This document shows positions 1 through 10,199 of a stretch of 64,000 nt of DNA, in pieces. Where the stretch lies: positions 1,240,001 through 1,304,000 of the forward strand of contig NZ_OU963893.1 in assembly GCF_918797525.1 (NCBI RefSeq). Reading direction: 5' to 3'. Position 1 is the stretch's first letter, and the number at the start of each line of letters is the position of its first letter. The stretch comes from an unidentified bacterial endosymbiont. Its GTDB lineage: Bacteria > Pseudomonadota > Gammaproteobacteria > Enterobacterales > Enterobacteriaceae. Both the position numbers and the translations under genes were made by a program. The notes under the pieces were generated by a model. The model was not told the origin of the DNA. It searched no databases and was given only the letters and a program-made list of their open reading frames with translations.

Positions 1-171
1 AGGCGCGGGTGCCTGCGGCCTCACCGTTTAGTCAGTAATATTCGTTGTCTGCGCCGGTGCGCCTGCATCGGCTTTTTTCTGAAGGCCCCTCGTAAAACCT
101 GAAGCTCATCCCCATATCTGATGAGAAAGTGCTATCTTGTGCTGCACGTATTCCTAAGGCCTGGGGCAATA

Positions 172-669
172 ATGACTGACCATGAATTGATGCAGCTTAG
201 TGAAGTGGTAGGGCTGGCGCTTAAGCAGCGTGGTGCGACCCTCACCGCCGCCGAGTCCTGTACTGGCGGCTGGGTTGCCAAAGTGATTACCGATATTGCA
301 GGCAGTTCCGCCTGGTTTGAACGCGGCTTTGTGACCTACAGTAATGAAGCGAAAGCGCAAATGATTGGTGTGCGTGAATCCACGCTCGAACAGCACGGCG
401 CAGTCAGCGAGCCGGTGGTCATTGAGATGGCTATTGGCGCATTGAAAGAAGCGCGTGCAGATTATGCGATTTCCATCAGCGGTATCGCAGGCCCCGATGG
501 CGGCAGCGACGTAAAGCCTGTTGGCACCGTCTGGTTCGGTTTTGCCACCGTAAAAGGTGAAGGCATCACCCGACGCGAGTGCTTTAGCGGCGATCGCGAA
601 AGCGTCCGTCGGCAGGCAACCGAATATGCGTTAAAAACGCTCTGGCAACAATTTCTACAAAAGACTTGA
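172..669 (+). CDS. pncC: Nicotinamide-nucleotide amidohydrolase PncC
   Basis: PncC deamidates nicotinamide mononucleotide to nicotinate mononucleotide in the cytoplasm, feeding the pyridine nucleotide cycle. The 165-residue product is a single CinA C-terminal domain and matches the E. coli protein almost residue for residue, including TAESCTGGWV near the N-terminus and the SGIAGPDGGS glycine loop. The reading frame is open from 121, but the ATG at 172 (MTDHELMQLSE) matches the E. coli start and gives the normal length. It lies directly upstream of recA as in E. coli; its stop codon overlaps the recA -35 element. Function is taken from the family. Confidence 0.95.
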   Translation: MTDHELMQLSEVVGLALKQRGATLTAAESCTGGWVAKVITDIAGSSAWFERGFVTYSNEAKAQMIGVRESTLEQHGAVSEPVVIEMAIGALKEARADYAISISGIAGPDGGSDVKPVGTVWFGFATVKGEGITRRECFSGDRESVRRQATEYALKTLWQQFLQKT

Positions 670-693
670 TACTGTATGAGTATACAGTATAAT
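666..693 (+). promoter_or_regulatory. recA promoter with LexA (SOS) box
   Basis: A -35 element TTGATA (666-671) and a -10 element TATAAT (688-693) are separated by 16 bp. The LexA operator TACTGTATGAGTATACAGTA occupies 670-689 and therefore lies between and over both elements, so bound LexA would block polymerase. One base differs from the E. coli recA operator as I recall it. The start of the -35 overlaps the pncC stop codon. Confidence 0.95.
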
Positions 694-732
694 TGCAGTA
701 ACAAAACAGAATTCACCCCGGTAAATACGTAA

Positions 733-1818
<1,086 letters not shown>

Positions 1819-1836
1819 TTCTCTCGTTTAACGATG

Positions 1837-1861
1837 AAGGGCTGCTGATGCGGCCCTTTTT
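1837..1861 (+). terminator. recA-recX intergenic terminator
   Basis: AAGGGC (1837-1842) pairs with GCCCTT (1853-1858) and is followed by a T run to 1861. In E. coli the corresponding hairpin is leaky and lets a fraction of recA transcripts continue into recX, so the same coupling is expected here. Confidence 0.85.
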
Positions 1862-1886
1862 GCATTTCTGAATCAGCAGGATTTTT

Positions 1887-2387
1887 ATGAGCGAACCCAC
1901 ATCACGCCGTCCTGCGTATTCACGCCTGTTGGATCGCGCCGTGCGCATCCTGGCCGTGCGCGACCACAGTGAGCAGGAGCTACGGCGTAAACTCTCAGCG
2001 CCCGTGATGAGTAAAAACGGACCCGAAGAGATCGATGCCAGCAAGGAAGACTACGACCGCGTGATTGCCTGGTGTCACGAGCACCGCTATCTGGATGACG
2101 AACGTTTCGCCGCCCGGTTTCTTGCCAGTCGGGGGCGTAAAGGATACGGTCCCGCGCGTATTCGCCAGGAGCTCAACCAGAAGGGCATTGGCCGCGAGTC
2201 TATCGAAAAAGCGATGCGTGAATGCGACACCGACTGGTGCGAGATGGCGCGAGAACAGGCCGCGCGTAAATACGGCGAACCGCTGCCACAAGCGTTTTCA
2301 GATAAAGTCAAAATTCAGCGTTTTTTACTCTACCGCGGCTTTCTGATGGAAGATATTCAGAATATCTGGCGTAATTTTGCCGATTGA
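1887..2387 (+). CDS. recX: Regulatory protein RecX
   Basis: RecX binds RecA filaments, limits their extension and inhibits RecA ATPase and coprotease activity. The 166-residue product has the E. coli length and is closely similar throughout, for example [20 protein letters not shown] near the start and [17 protein letters not shown] near the end; the fold is a set of three-helix repeats. It begins 68 bp after recA, beyond a leaky terminator, so it is probably expressed mainly by read-through during the SOS response. Confidence 0.95.
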   Translation: MSEPTSRRPAYSRLLDRAVRILAVRDHSEQELRRKLSAPVMSKNGPEEIDASKEDYDRVIAWCHEHRYLDDERFAARFLASRGRKGYGPARIRQELNQKGIGRESIEKAMRECDTDWCEMAREQAARKYGEPLPQAFSDKVKIQRFLLYRGFLMEDIQNIWRNFAD

Positions 2388-2393
2388 ACGCAT

Positions 2394-2442
2394 GTGGGAT
2401 TTTACTTCCCTCTAAAGAAAACTTATCTTATTCCCACTTTTT
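2394..2442 (+). terminator. Possible terminator after recX
   Basis: GTGGGA (2394-2399) can pair with TCCCAC (2432-2437), followed immediately by five T residues. The stem is short and the loop long, so this is a weak candidate that separates recX from alaS. Confidence 0.35.
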
Positions 2443-2517
2443 CAGTAGCTGGTCTGTCCAACGGTTTACAGAGACAGGCTTGCTGCGACATTTCGTTAGC
2501 TTGATTTCAGGATAATT

Positions 2518-5145
2518 ATGAGCAAGAGCACCGCTGAGATCCGTCAGGCGTTTCTCGATTTTTTCCATAGTAAGGGACACCAGGTTGTTGCCAGTAGCTC
2601 CCTGGTACCGAACAATGACCCGACTCTGCTGTTTACCAACGCCGGGATGAACCAGTTCAAGGATGTTTTCCTTGGTCTCGACAAGCGTAATTATTCCCGC
2701 GCCACAACCTCACAGCGTTGTGTGCGTGCGGGCGGTAAACACAACGATCTGGAAAACGTCGGTTACACTGCGCGCCACCATACGTTCTTCGAAATGCTGG
2801 GTAACTTCAGTTTCGGCGACTATTTTAAACACGATGCCATTCAATACGCATGGGAACTGCTGACCGGTGAAAACTGGTTCAACCTGCCGAAAGAGCGTCT
2901 GTGGGTGACCGTCTATGAAACCGATGATGAAGCGTTCGAAATCTGGGAAAAAGAAGTCGGTATCCCGCGTGAACGTATTATTCGTATCGGCGATAACAAA
3001 GGGGCGCCTTTCGCGTCTGACAACTTCTGGCAGATGGGTGATACCGGTCCTTGCGGCCCGTGCACCGAGATCTTCTACGATCACGGCGACCACATCTGGG
3101 GCGGTCCTCCTGGAAGCGCAGAAGAAGATGGCGATCGCTATATTGAGATCTGGAACATCGTCTTCATGCAGTTCAACCGTCAGGCTGACGGCACCATGGA
3201 GCCACTGCCGAAACCGTCCGTTGATACCGGTATGGGTCTGGAGCGTATCGCGGCTGTGCTGCAGCACGTGAACTCCAACTATGACATCGACCTGTTCAGC
3301 ACGCTGATCAAGTCCGTGGCAGAAGTGACCGGTGCAACCGATCTTAGCAATAAATCGCTGCGCGTCATCGCAGACCATATTCGTTCCTGTGCGTTCCTGA
3401 TTGCCGACGGCGTCATTCCGTCGAATGAGAACCGTGGCTACGTGCTGCGTCGTATTATTCGTCGTGCTGTCCGTCATGGCAACATGCTGGGCGCGAAGGA
3501 CACCTTCTTCTATAAACTCGTTGGGCCTCTGGTTGGTGTGATGGGTTCTGCGGGTGATGAGCTGAAAAGCCAGCAGGTGCAGGTTGAGCAGGTTCTGAAA
3601 ACCGAAGAAGAGCAGTTTGCCCGTACGCTGGAGCGCGGCCTGGCGCTACTGGATGACGAACTGTCTCAGCTCAAAGGCGACACGCTGGATGGCGAAACCG
3701 CTTTCCGCCTGTATGACACCTATGGCTTCCCGGTTGACCTGACGGCTGACGTATGTCGTGAACGCAATCTTAAAGTGGATGAAGCAGGCTTCGAAGCCGC
3801 AATGGAAGAGCAGCGCCGTCGCGCGCGCGAGTCCAGCGGTTTTGGTGCTGACTACAACGCGATGATCCGCGTTGATAGCGCATCTGAATTCGAAGGTTAC
3901 GACAAACTGGAACTCACCGGCACTGTCACTGCGCTGTTTGTTGACGGTAAAGCCGTCGACCACATCAGTGCGGGCCAGGATGCGGTTGTGATTCTGGACA
4001 AAACGCCGTTCTATGCTGAATCCGGCGGCCAGGTTGGCGATAAAGGCGAACTGAAAGGCCACCGTTTCAGCTTCAGCGTGAGCGATACTCAGAAATATGG
4101 TCAGGCGATTGGTCATCAGGGCAAGCTGGTTTCAGGCGCCCTGAAAGTGGGCGAGGGTGTTCAGGCTAACGTTGATGAAGCCCGCCGTGCGCGCATTCGT
4201 CTTAATCACTCTGCAACGCATCTGATGCACGCAGCACTGCGCGAGGTGCTGGGTTCCCACGTTGCGCAGAAAGGTTCTCTGGTTAATGATAAAATCCTGC
4301 GTTTCGACTTCTCTCACTTTGAAGCAATGAAACCCGCTGAAATTCGCGCGGTTGAAGATTTAGTCAACGCGCAAATTCGGCGTAACCATCCAATCGAAAC
4401 CCATATCATGGATCTCGACGCAGCGAAGCAGAAGGGTGCGATGGCACTGTTCGGTGAGAAATATGACGAACGCGTTCGCGTACTGAGCATGGGCGACTTT
4501 TCCACCGAATTGTGTGGTGGTACCCACGCATCGCGTACCGGTGATATCGGCCTGTTCCGCATTGTTTCCGAGTCAGGCACGGCGGCAGGCGTGCGTCGTA
4601 TCGAAGCGGTCACCGGTGAAGGCGCCATTGCCAGCCTGCATGCGCAGAGCGACCAGTTATATGATATTGCGCAACTGCTGAAAGGCGATAGCCATAACCT
4701 GAGCGAGAAGGTGCGCGTTGCGCTGGATCGTACCCGCCTGCTTGAAAAAGAACTTCAGCAGTTGAAAGAGCGTGCGGCAGTGCAGGAGAGCGCAAACCTC
4801 TCCAGCAAAGCGGTAGAGATTAAGGGCGTCAAACTGCTGGTCAGTGACCTGGCGGGCGTTGAGCCTAAGATGCTGCGTACTATGGTCGACGATCTGAAGA
4901 ATCAGCTTGGTTCTGCAGTTATTGTACTGGCTACGGTAGCAGAAGGTAAGGTTTCTCTGATTGCGGGCGTCTCTAAGGATGTGACCGACCGCGTAAAAGC
5001 AGGGGAACTGATTGGCATGGTCGCCCAGCAGGTAGGCGGCAAAGGTGGTGGTCGCCCGGACATGGCGCAAGCCGGTGGTACGGATGCAACGGCACTTCCT
5101 GCGGCTTTAGCCAGCGTAGAGAGCTGGGTAAGCGCGAAACTGTAA
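2518..5145 (+). CDS. alaS: Alanyl-tRNA synthetase
   Basis: AlaS charges tRNA-Ala with alanine. The 875-residue protein has the class II catalytic core at the N-terminus, the editing domain with zinc ligands H564 and H568 (in HSATHLMH) and C666/H670 (in CGGTH), and the C-terminal oligomerisation/DHHA1 domain rich in glycine ([17 protein letters not shown]). Length matches E. coli (876). The ATG at 2518 follows a GGATAA motif. It lies between recX and csrA as in E. coli, each apparently with its own promoter. Confidence 0.98.
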   Translation: MSKSTAEIRQAFLDFFHSKGHQVVASSSLVPNNDPTLLFTNAGMNQFKDVFLGLDKRNYSRATTSQRCVRAGGKHNDLENVGYTARHHTFFEMLGNFSFGDYFKHDAIQYAWELLTGENWFNLPKERLWVTVYETDDEAFEIWEKEVGIPRERIIRIGDNKGAPFASDNFWQMGDTGPCGPCTEIFYDHGDHIWGGPPGSAEEDGDRYIEIWNIVFMQFNRQADGTMEPLPKPSVDTGMGLERIAAVLQHVNSNYDIDLFSTLIKSVAEVTGATDLSNKSLRVIADHIRSCAFLIADGVIPSNENRGYVLRRIIRRAVRHGNMLGAKDTFFYKLVGPLVGVMGSAGDELKSQQVQVEQVLKTEEEQFARTLERGLALLDDELSQLKGDTLDGETAFRLYDTYGFPVDLTADVCRERNLKVDEAGFEAAMEEQRRRARESSGFGADYNAMIRVDSASEFEGYDKLELTGTVTALFVDGKAVDHISAGQDAVVILDKTPFYAESGGQVGDKGELKGHRFSFSVSDTQKYGQAIGHQGKLVSGALKVGEGVQANVDEARRARIRLNHSATHLMHAALREVLGSHVAQKGSLVNDKILRFDFSHFEAMKPAEIRAVEDLVNAQIRRNHPIETHIMDLDAAKQKGAMALFGEKYDERVRVLSMGDFSTELCGGTHASRTGDIGLFRIVSESGTAAGVRRIEAVTGEGAIASLHAQSDQLYDIAQLLKGDSHNLSEKVRVALDRTRLLEKELQQLKERAAVQESANLSSKAVEIKGVKLLVSDLAGVEPKMLRTMVDDLKNQLGSAVIVLATVAEGKVSLIAGVSKDVTDRVKAGELIGMVAQQVGGKGGGRPDMAQAGGTDATALPAALASVESWVSAKL

Positions 5146-5163
5146 TAATTACAAAGCACAAGC

Positions 5164-5196
5164 AGACGCCATAGCGGCAACGTTATGGCGTCTTAT
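5164..5196 (+). terminator. Hairpin downstream of alaS
   Basis: A perfect 10-bp inverted repeat, AGACGCCATA (5164-5173) and TATGGCGTCT (5184-5193), lies 18 bp after the alaS stop. Only a short T-rich stretch follows, so it is a probable rather than certain intrinsic terminator. Confidence 0.6.
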
Positions 5197-5386
5197 TCAC
5201 TGCGCTATCAATAATGATAAAGTCAGGTTGACTTTGTGTATATCGGCTAAACTTACGTTTAACAGAATGTGATGCCGTGACTGCTTACACTTTACGTGTT
5301 TGTCATCGCTTACTTTTTGGCGTTATATGATGGATAATGCCGGGATACAAGAGACCCGACTCTTTTAATCTTTCAAGGAGCAAAGA

Positions 5387-5596
5387 ATGCTGATTCTGAC
5401 TCGTCGAGTTGGTGAGACCCTCATGATTGGGGATGAGGTCACCGTGACAGTTTTAGGGGTAAAGGGCAACCAGGTACGTATTGGTGTGAACGCCCCTAAA
5501 GAGGTCTCTGTCCACCGTGAAGAGATCTACCAGCGTATCCAGGCTGAAAAACAACACCAGCACCACGACCACGATCACGACCGTAACGACTACTGA
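5387..5596 (+). CDS. csrA: Carbon storage regulator CsrA with unusual His/Asp tail
   Basis: CsrA is a dimeric RNA-binding protein that binds GGA motifs in leaders and represses or activates translation of genes for glycogen, motility and biofilm formation. Residues 1-55 are identical to E. coli CsrA as I know it, from [15 protein letters not shown] to RIQAEK, including R44 in the RNA-binding region. The E. coli protein ends six residues later at 61; here the frame continues to 69 residues with [14 protein letters not shown], a run of alternating His and Asp. The ribosome binding site CAAGGAG contains a GGA, in line with the autoregulation known for csrA. Confidence 0.95.
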   Translation: MLILTRRVGETLMIGDEVTVTVLGVKGNQVRIGVNAPKEVSVHREEIYQRIQAEKQHQHHDHDHDRNDY

Positions 5597-5603
5597 TATT
5601 ATC

Positions 5604-5627
5604 GCGTCTCGCTATTCGGCGAGACGC
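5604..5627 (+). terminator. Hairpin after csrA
   Basis: A perfect 9-bp inverted repeat GCGTCTCGC (5604-5612) and GCGAGACGC (5619-5627) with a 6-nt loop begins 8 bp after the csrA stop. No T run follows directly; a TTTTT occurs about 14 bp further on. It may end csrA transcription or protect the 3' end. Confidence 0.55.
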
Positions 5628-5938
5628 AGTCCTCCCGCAATTTTTCCTGCTTTACGTTACCGTTCTATTTCAAACGCTTCCTTTTTGACCTCTCTTCCCC
5701 CTCTGTCTCAACGTAGGCTCCGTTATCGCTCAACAGAACATTGTGAAGATGCTGGCAAAATCCGCTTATAAAACACTCTCTTTGCAGCTTTTACATGCGA
5801 ATTGCGCGTGATTTGTGCAAACGAAAAAAGCATGTGGAAAATTGTTTGACTTATAAGTCCCAGAAAGTAATATATGCGCCACGCAGCGACGAGAAGCTCT
5901 TAACGAGTTACTCGAAGCACTTGAAAGAGGCGTTGTGT
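5628..5938 (+). promoter_or_regulatory. csrA-serV intergenic region with tRNA operon promoter
   Basis: No protein gene is visible here. The likely promoter of the tRNA operon is a TTGACT -35 (5846-5851) and a TAATAT -10 (5868-5873) with 16-bp spacing, followed by a GC-rich stretch (GCGCCACGCAGCG) near the start site. A GC-rich discriminator is typical of stable-RNA promoters under stringent control. Confidence 0.6.
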
Positions 5939-6031
5939 GGTGAGGTGGCCGAGAGGCTGAAGGCGCTCCCCTGCTAAGGGAGTATGCGGTCAAAAGCTGC
6001 ATCCGGGGTTCGAATCCCCGCCTCACCGCCA
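5939..6031 (+). tRNA. serV: tRNA-Ser (GCU)
   Basis: A 93-nt serine tRNA gene with a long variable arm, anticodon GCT at 5973-5975, TTCGAAT T-loop and encoded CCA end. It matches E. coli serV, which stands at the same place between csrA and the arginine tRNA cluster, and is the first gene of the tRNA operon. Confidence 0.97.
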
Positions 6032-6035
6032 TTTT

Positions 6036-6112
6036 GCATCCGTAGCTCAGCTGGATAGAGTACTCGGCTACGAACCGAGCGGTCGGAGGTTCGAATCCTC
6101 CCGGATGCACCA
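6036..6112 (+). tRNA. tRNA-Arg (ACG), copy 1
   Basis: A 77-nt arginine tRNA with anticodon ACG at 6070-6072 and an encoded CCA end, starting 4 bp after the serine tRNA. The A34 would be deaminated to inosine by TadA to read CGU, CGC and CGA codons. It corresponds to one of E. coli argQ/argZ/argY/argV; identical copies prevent assigning a specific name. Confidence 0.97.
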
Positions 6113-6144
6113 TATTTACCGAGATAACAGCAAAACTGTTATGT

Positions 6145-6245
6145 CACGGTGTGCGGGTTAACCGCAAGCACCAGGGAGGATAACGTTGCTTCAGCAACGG
6201 CCCGCAGGGCGAGGCGATAGCCGAGTAATCCTCCCGGATGCACCA
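6145..6245 (+). ncRNA. RtT-like tRNA-linked repeat, copy 1
   Basis: This 101-nt segment follows the first tRNA-Arg and ends with a second copy of the tRNA 3' terminus (AATCCTCCCGGATGCACCAT, 6227-6246). GGGAGGAT near its middle pairs with ATCCTCCC at its end and would enclose several smaller hairpins. Copies of a tRNA 3' end downstream of the tRNA are the hallmark of RtT repeats in the E. coli tyrT operon. The assignment to that class is by analogy. Confidence 0.6.
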
Positions 6246-6309
6246 TCTATTACTTCGTATCATTTTAGAAGTGATATGAGTATCAAGTAGTACAGTAGTA
6301 AACCCAGAT

Positions 6310-6386
6310 GCATCCGTAGCTCAGCTGGATAGAGTACTCGGCTACGAACCGAGCGGTCGGAGGTTCGAATCCTCCCGGATGCACCA
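6310..6386 (+). tRNA. tRNA-Arg (ACG), copy 2
   Basis: Identical in sequence to copy 1 and exactly 274 bp downstream of it. Anticodon ACG and CCA end are encoded. It is part of a tandem array with homogenised spacers. Confidence 0.97.
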
Positions 6387-6419
6387 TATTTTCCCGAGAT
6401 AACAGTAAAGCTGTTGTGT

Positions 6420-6519
6420 CACGGTGTGCGGGTTAACCGCAAGCACAGGGAGGATAACGTTGCTTCAGCAACGGCCCGCAGGGCGAGGCGATAGCCGAGT
6501 AATCCTCCCGGATGCACCA
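6420..6519 (+). ncRNA. RtT-like tRNA-linked repeat, copy 2
   Basis: A near-identical copy of the segment after tRNA-Arg 1, one base shorter (CACAGGG instead of CACCAGGG). It ends in the same duplicated tRNA 3' terminus. Confidence 0.6.
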
Positions 6520-6583
6520 TCTATTACTTCGTATCATTTTAGAAGTGATATGAGTATCAAGTAGTACAGTAGTAAACCCAGAT

Positions 6584-6660
6584 GCATCCGTAGCTCAGCT
6601 GGATAGAGTACTCGGCTACGAACCGAGCGGTCGGAGGTTCGAATCCTCCCGGATGCACCA
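6584..6660 (+). tRNA. tRNA-Arg (ACG), copy 3
   Basis: Identical to copies 1 and 2, again 274 bp downstream of the previous one. This is the last tRNA of the operon here; E. coli K-12 has four tRNA-Arg copies at this locus. Confidence 0.97.
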
Positions 6661-6692
6661 TATTTCCCGAGATAACAGCAAAACTGTTGTGT

Positions 6693-6793
6693 CACGGTGT
6701 GCGGGTTAACTGCAAGCACCAGGGAGGATAACGTTGCTTCAGCAACGGCCCGCAGGGCGAGGCGATAGCCGAGTAATCCTCCCGGATGCACCA
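6693..6793 (+). ncRNA. RtT-like tRNA-linked repeat, copy 3
   Basis: The third copy of the segment, with a C-to-T change (TTAACTGC instead of TTAACCGC) and otherwise almost identical. It ends in the duplicated tRNA 3' terminus, after which the sequence becomes unique and leads to yqaB. Confidence 0.6.
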
Positions 6794-6910
6794 TATTCTC
6801 CCTCTTTGTTTATTCCTTCGACGTTTCGTCGGCAATCACACTCTCTGTCAGCGACAAAAAACCTCATTTACGATAAAGTAATGCTTTGTTAATCGGTTAG
6901 CGAGAGCACG

Positions 6911-7477
6911 ATGTACGCACAGTATGACGGTTTAATCTTCGATATGGATGGCACAATCCTTGATACCGAGCCCACACATCGCCAGGCCTGGACTGATGTA
7001 CTGGGGCGTTACGGTATGCGCTTTGACTTCCAGGCGATGGTTGCCCTCAACGGATCCCCGACATGGCGTATTGCGCAGGCTGTGATTGAACTTAATCAGG
7101 CCGATCTCGACCCGCACCTGCTTGCGCGTGAAAAAACTGATGCGGTAAAAGCCATGCTTTTAGATACCGTGCGCCCTTTGCCCTTAATCGATGTCGTAAA
7201 AGAGTGGCACGGGCGTCGTCCTATGGCGGTCGGTACGGGCAGTGAAAGTGCCATTGCTGAAGCGCTGCTCAGCCACCTGGGCCTGCGCCACTACTTCTCT
7301 GTCGTCGTGGCTGCCGATCATGTTAAAAACCACAAGCCTGCACCGGACACCTTTCTGCTTTGCGCAGAACGAATGGGGGTACCCGCAGCAAAATGCGTTG
7401 TGTTTGAAGATGCCGACTTTGGTATTCAGGCCGCGCAAGATGCCGGAATGGCGGCGGTGGATGTTCGCTTACTGTGA
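6911..7477 (+). CDS. yqaB: Fructose-1-phosphate/6-phosphogluconate phosphatase YqaB
   Basis: A HAD-superfamily phosphatase; the E. coli orthologue dephosphorylates fructose-1-phosphate and 6-phosphogluconate in the cytoplasm. The 188-residue product has the nucleophile motif DMDGT (residues 11-15), motif II around VGTGS, Lys in NHKPAPDTF and the acidic motif FEDADFGIQAA. Length equals that of E. coli. Its stop overlaps the start of yqaA by 4 bp (GTGA), so the two are translationally coupled. Confidence 0.93.
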   Translation: MYAQYDGLIFDMDGTILDTEPTHRQAWTDVLGRYGMRFDFQAMVALNGSPTWRIAQAVIELNQADLDPHLLAREKTDAVKAMLLDTVRPLPLIDVVKEWHGRRPMAVGTGSESAIAEALLSHLGLRHYFSVVVAADHVKNHKPAPDTFLLCAERMGVPAAKCVVFEDADFGIQAAQDAGMAAVDVRLL

Positions 7478-7902
7478 GTGATGTACTGTCACTTGCTTCA
7501 TTATTTGCCAGCAGTTTTTTAAGCGCCACGCTGTTACCGGGAAATTCGGAAGTGGTGCTGGTGGCAATGCTGTTGTCCGGCGTCAGTCAGCCCTGGTTGC
7601 TTATATTAATAGCAACAATGGGTAATAGCTTTGGAGGGCTGACTAACGTTATTCTTGGTCGTTTCTTTCCACTGCGTGAGAAATCGCGCTGGCAGGAAAA
7701 GGCAGTTGGCTGGCTAAAACGCTATGGCGCTGCCACGCTGTTATTAAGCTGGATGCCTGTAATAGGTGATTTACTGTGTCTGCTGGCGGGATGGATGCGC
7801 ATCTCCTGGGGACCTGTGCTCTTTTATTTATGCCTTGGCAAGGCGTTGCGCTATGTTCTTGTAGCATACGTAACACTGCAGGGTATGACGTGGTGGCACT
7901 AA
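7474..7902 (+). CDS. yqaA: Inner-membrane protein YqaA (DedA/SNARE-associated type)
   Basis: A 142-residue integral membrane protein nearly identical in length and sequence to E. coli YqaA. Visible features are the hydrophobic segments, the LPGNSEVVL motif, the glycine-rich GNSFGGLTNVILGRF stretch and the RYG...SWMPVIGDLLCLLAGW segment typical of the SNARE-associated Golgi/DedA-like family. Some DedA proteins move lipid carriers across the membrane, but YqaA itself has no firm role. The start is GTG at 7474, overlapping the yqaB stop. Confidence 0.9.
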   Translation: MSDVLSLASLFASSFLSATLLPGNSEVVLVAMLLSGVSQPWLLILIATMGNSFGGLTNVILGRFFPLREKSRWQEKAVGWLKRYGAATLLLSWMPVIGDLLCLLAGWMRISWGPVLFYLCLGKALRYVLVAYVTLQGMTWWH

Positions 7903-7985
7903 TTGGTGGAATGAATACGCGACCTTCAATCGTCAACCATTACAATTATGCTGGGTAACATTACTTTGACAGGCGGGAGGTCAAT

Positions 7986-9530
7986 TTGATCCCGGACGTA
8001 TCACAGGCGTTGGCCTGGCTGGAAAACCACCCTCAGGCTCTGAAGGGTATTCAGCGTGGCCTTGAGCGTGAAACGCTACGCGTTAACGCGGATGGCAGCT
8101 TAGCGACAACGGGTCATCCCGAGGCGTTAGGCTCGGCGCTGACACATAAATGGATCACAACCGATTTCGCCGAAGCGCTGCTGGAGTTCATCACGCCGGT
8201 AGAGGGTGATATTGATAAAATGCTGACGCACTTACGCGATGTTCATCGCTATACGGCCCGTCATCTTGGCGAAGAACGTATGTGGCCACTCAGCATGCCG
8301 TGTTATATCGAGCAAGGGCAGGATATCGAACTTGCGCAGTATGGCACCTCGAATATTGGCCGTATGAAAACGCTTTACCGCGAGGGACTTAAAAACCGCT
8401 ACGGCGCGTTAATGCAGACCATTTCTGGCGTGCATTACAATTTCTCTTTGCCATTGGCGTTCTGGCAGGCGAAATGCGGTGAAACGGACAAAGAAGCGAT
8501 CTCAGCGGGTTATTTCCGTCTGATCCGTAACTACTACCGTTTCGGCTGGGTCATTCCCTATTTATTTGGCGCCTCACCCGCTATTTGTTCGTCGTTCCTG
8601 CAAGGGAAACCCACCACACTGCCGTTCGAGAAGACCGGGTGCGGAATGTACTATCTGCCTTACGCAACGTCCCTGCGCCTGAGCGATCTGGGTTATACCA
8701 ATAAATCGCAAAGCAATCTCGGTATTACGTTTAACGAATTACATGAGTATGTGGCAGGATTGAAGCGAGCGATCAAAACCCCGTCGGAAGAGTACGAAAA
8801 AATCGGCCTCGAAAAGGACGGGAAGCGTCTACAAATTAATAGCAATGTGCTGCAAATTGAAAACGAACTGTACGCGCCTGTTCGTCCAAAACGGGTTACC
8901 CGCAGCGGCGAAACGCCGTCGGACGCGCTGCAGCGCGGTGGTATTGAGTACATTGAAGTGCGCTCGCTGGACATCAACCCGTTCTCACCGGTTGGCGTAG
9001 ATGAACAGCAGGTTCGCTTCCTCGATCTGTTTATGGTCTGGTGCGTGCTGGCGGATGCGCCAGAAATGAGTGCTGACGAACTGCTTTGCACTCGCACCAA
9101 CTGGAATCGCGTGATCCTCGAAGGCCGCAAGCCGGGTCTGACGCTGGGTATTGGCTGTGAAACGGCGCAGTTCCCGCTGCCAAAAGTGGGTAAGGATCTG
9201 TTCCGTGACCTGAAGCGCGTGGCCCAGACGATGGACAGCGTCTACGGCGGTGAAGCGTATCAAAACGTGTGCGATCAACTGGTTGAAAGTTTTGATAACC
9301 CGGAACGGACATTTTCCGCGCGTATTCTGCGTTCTATGATTGAGCAGGGTATTGGCGGCACCGGGCGTGCGCTGGCGGCGAAATACCGCGACATGCTGAT
9401 GCAGGAACCGTTAGAAACGCTGAGCGAAGCGGATTTTGCTGCAGAGCGGGACGCTTCCGTTATGCGTCAGAAAGAGATCGAAGCGGCAGATACCGAGTCG
9501 TTTGCGGCGTTTCTGGCGAAGCAGGCTTGA
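7986..9530 (+). CDS. gshA: Glutamate-cysteine ligase GshA
   Basis: GshA joins glutamate and cysteine with ATP, the first and rate-limiting step of glutathione synthesis. The 514-residue product matches E. coli GshA (518) throughout, with the N-terminal GLERETLRV motif and the active-site region around [10 protein letters not shown]. The four missing residues fall in the loop after WQAKCG. The start is TTG at 7986, preceded by GGCGGGAGG; E. coli gshA also uses TTG, which lowers initiation. It follows yqaA by 83 bp. Confidence 0.96.
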   Translation: MIPDVSQALAWLENHPQALKGIQRGLERETLRVNADGSLATTGHPEALGSALTHKWITTDFAEALLEFITPVEGDIDKMLTHLRDVHRYTARHLGEERMWPLSMPCYIEQGQDIELAQYGTSNIGRMKTLYREGLKNRYGALMQTISGVHYNFSLPLAFWQAKCGETDKEAISAGYFRLIRNYYRFGWVIPYLFGASPAICSSFLQGKPTTLPFEKTGCGMYYLPYATSLRLSDLGYTNKSQSNLGITFNELHEYVAGLKRAIKTPSEEYEKIGLEKDGKRLQINSNVLQIENELYAPVRPKRVTRSGETPSDALQRGGIEYIEVRSLDINPFSPVGVDEQQVRFLDLFMVWCVLADAPEMSADELLCTRTNWNRVILEGRKPGLTLGIGCETAQFPLPKVGKDLFRDLKRVAQTMDSVYGGEAYQNVCDQLVESFDNPERTFSARILRSMIEQGIGGTGRALAAKYRDMLMQEPLETLSEADFAAERDASVMRQKEIEAADTESFAAFLAKQA

Positions 9531-9538
9531 ACCAAAAG

Positions 9539-9612
9539 AAAAAGGCCACATTGCTGTGGCCAAAATATACATCTCTGAATTCAGGGATGATGATAACAAA
9601 TGCGCGTCTTTC
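9539..9612 (-). ncRNA. micA: MicA small RNA
   Basis: A 74-nt RNA on the minus strand between gshA and luxS. The 5' end GAAAGACGCGCATTTG and the GGCCAC...GTGGCC terminator hairpin with a T run match E. coli MicA. With Hfq, MicA represses ompA, lamB and other envelope messages under envelope stress. Position and orientation (divergent from luxS) are as in E. coli, and a sigma-E promoter is visible upstream. Confidence 0.93.
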
Positions 9613-9618
9613 ATATAG

Positions 9619-9645
9619 TCAGACGCGCATTCTGTAAAAGAGTTC
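9619..9645 (-). promoter_or_regulatory. Sigma-E promoter of micA
   Basis: Reading the minus strand, GAACTC (9645-9640) and TCTGA (9623-9619) are separated by 16 nt, and the MicA 5' G lies 7 nt beyond. This fits the sigma-E consensus (GAACTT, 16-17 nt, TCTGA) very well. Confidence 0.85.
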
Positions 9646-9683
9646 AGTTTATTTTTAAAAAAAATCACTATCGGAGGTGACGT

Positions 9684-10199
9684 ATGCCGTTATTAGATAG
9701 CTTTACCGTCGACCATACCCGTATGGAAGCACCTGCAGTACGCGTGGCAAAGACCATGAACACCCCGCACGGCGACACAATTACCGTATTCGATCTGCGT
9801 TTCTGCATCCCTAACAAAGAAGTGATGCCCGAAAAAGGCATTCACACGCTGGAGCACCTGTTTGCTGGCTTTATGCGCGATCATTTAAACGGCAACGGCG
9901 TTGAAATCATCGATATTTCTCCGATGGGCTGCCGCACTGGTTTCTACATGAGCCTGATCGGCGTTCCTGAAGAGAAGCGCGTTGCAGATGCGTGGAAAGC
10001 GGCGATGCAAGACGTGCTGAAGGTAAAAGAGCAGAACCAGATCCCTGAACTGAACGTTTACCAGTGCGGTACTTACCAGATGCACTCACTGGAAGAGGCG
10101 CAGGACATCGCGCGTCACATCATCGAACGTGACGTTCGCGTGAACAGCAACGACGCGCTGGCCCTGCCAAAAGAAAAACTGCAGGAACTGCACATTTAA
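9684..10199 (+). CDS. luxS: S-ribosylhomocysteine lyase LuxS
   Basis: LuxS cleaves S-ribosylhomocysteine to homocysteine and DPD, the precursor of autoinducer-2. The 171-residue product has the metal-binding HTLEH motif (H54, H58) and a downstream Cys in [10 protein letters not shown], as in all LuxS proteins. A strong GGAGGTGA ribosome binding site precedes the ATG at 9684. The leader overlaps the region transcribed in reverse from the micA promoter. Confidence 0.97.
   Translation: MPLLDSFTVDHTRMEAPAVRVAKTMNTPHGDTITVFDLRFCIPNKEVMPEKGIHTLEHLFAGFMRDHLNGNGVEIIDISPMGCRTGFYMSLIGVPEEKRVADAWKAAMQDVLKVKEQNQIPELNVYQCGTYQMHSLEEAQDIARHIIERDVRVNSNDALALPKEKLQELHI

Larger units (their letters stand above)
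6036..6794 (+). repeat. 274-bp tandem repeat of tRNA-Arg plus spacer
   Basis: Three tandem units start at 6036, 6310 and 6584. The first two are 274 bp each; the third lacks the trailing 60-bp linker. Each unit is a tRNA-Arg, a short hairpin (AACAG-CAAAA-CTGTT type), and the RtT-like segment. Units differ at only a few bases, which points to recent duplication or ongoing gene conversion. Confidence 0.9.

Noticed and set aside
5517..5771. Frame +1 open reading frame across the csrA end
   Set aside because: It arises from the CAC/GAC repeat read in another frame (Thr-rich) and overlaps the csrA hairpin; csrA itself explains the sequence.
5766..6113. Minus-strand frames over the tRNA genes (also 6534-6794)
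   Set aside because: They are antisense translations of tRNA and RtT-like sequence, a common annotation error.
6036..6794. Regular direct repeats that might suggest a CRISPR-like array
   Set aside because: The repeat unit is a full tRNA-Arg gene plus a conserved spacer of 274 bp; spacers are not variable and there are no cas genes.
9601..9627. Inverted repeat GCGCGTCT/AGACGCGC ahead of luxS as a possible operator
   Set aside because: The arms are accounted for by the MicA 5' end and its sigma-E promoter spacer; no luxS-specific operator of this kind is known to me.
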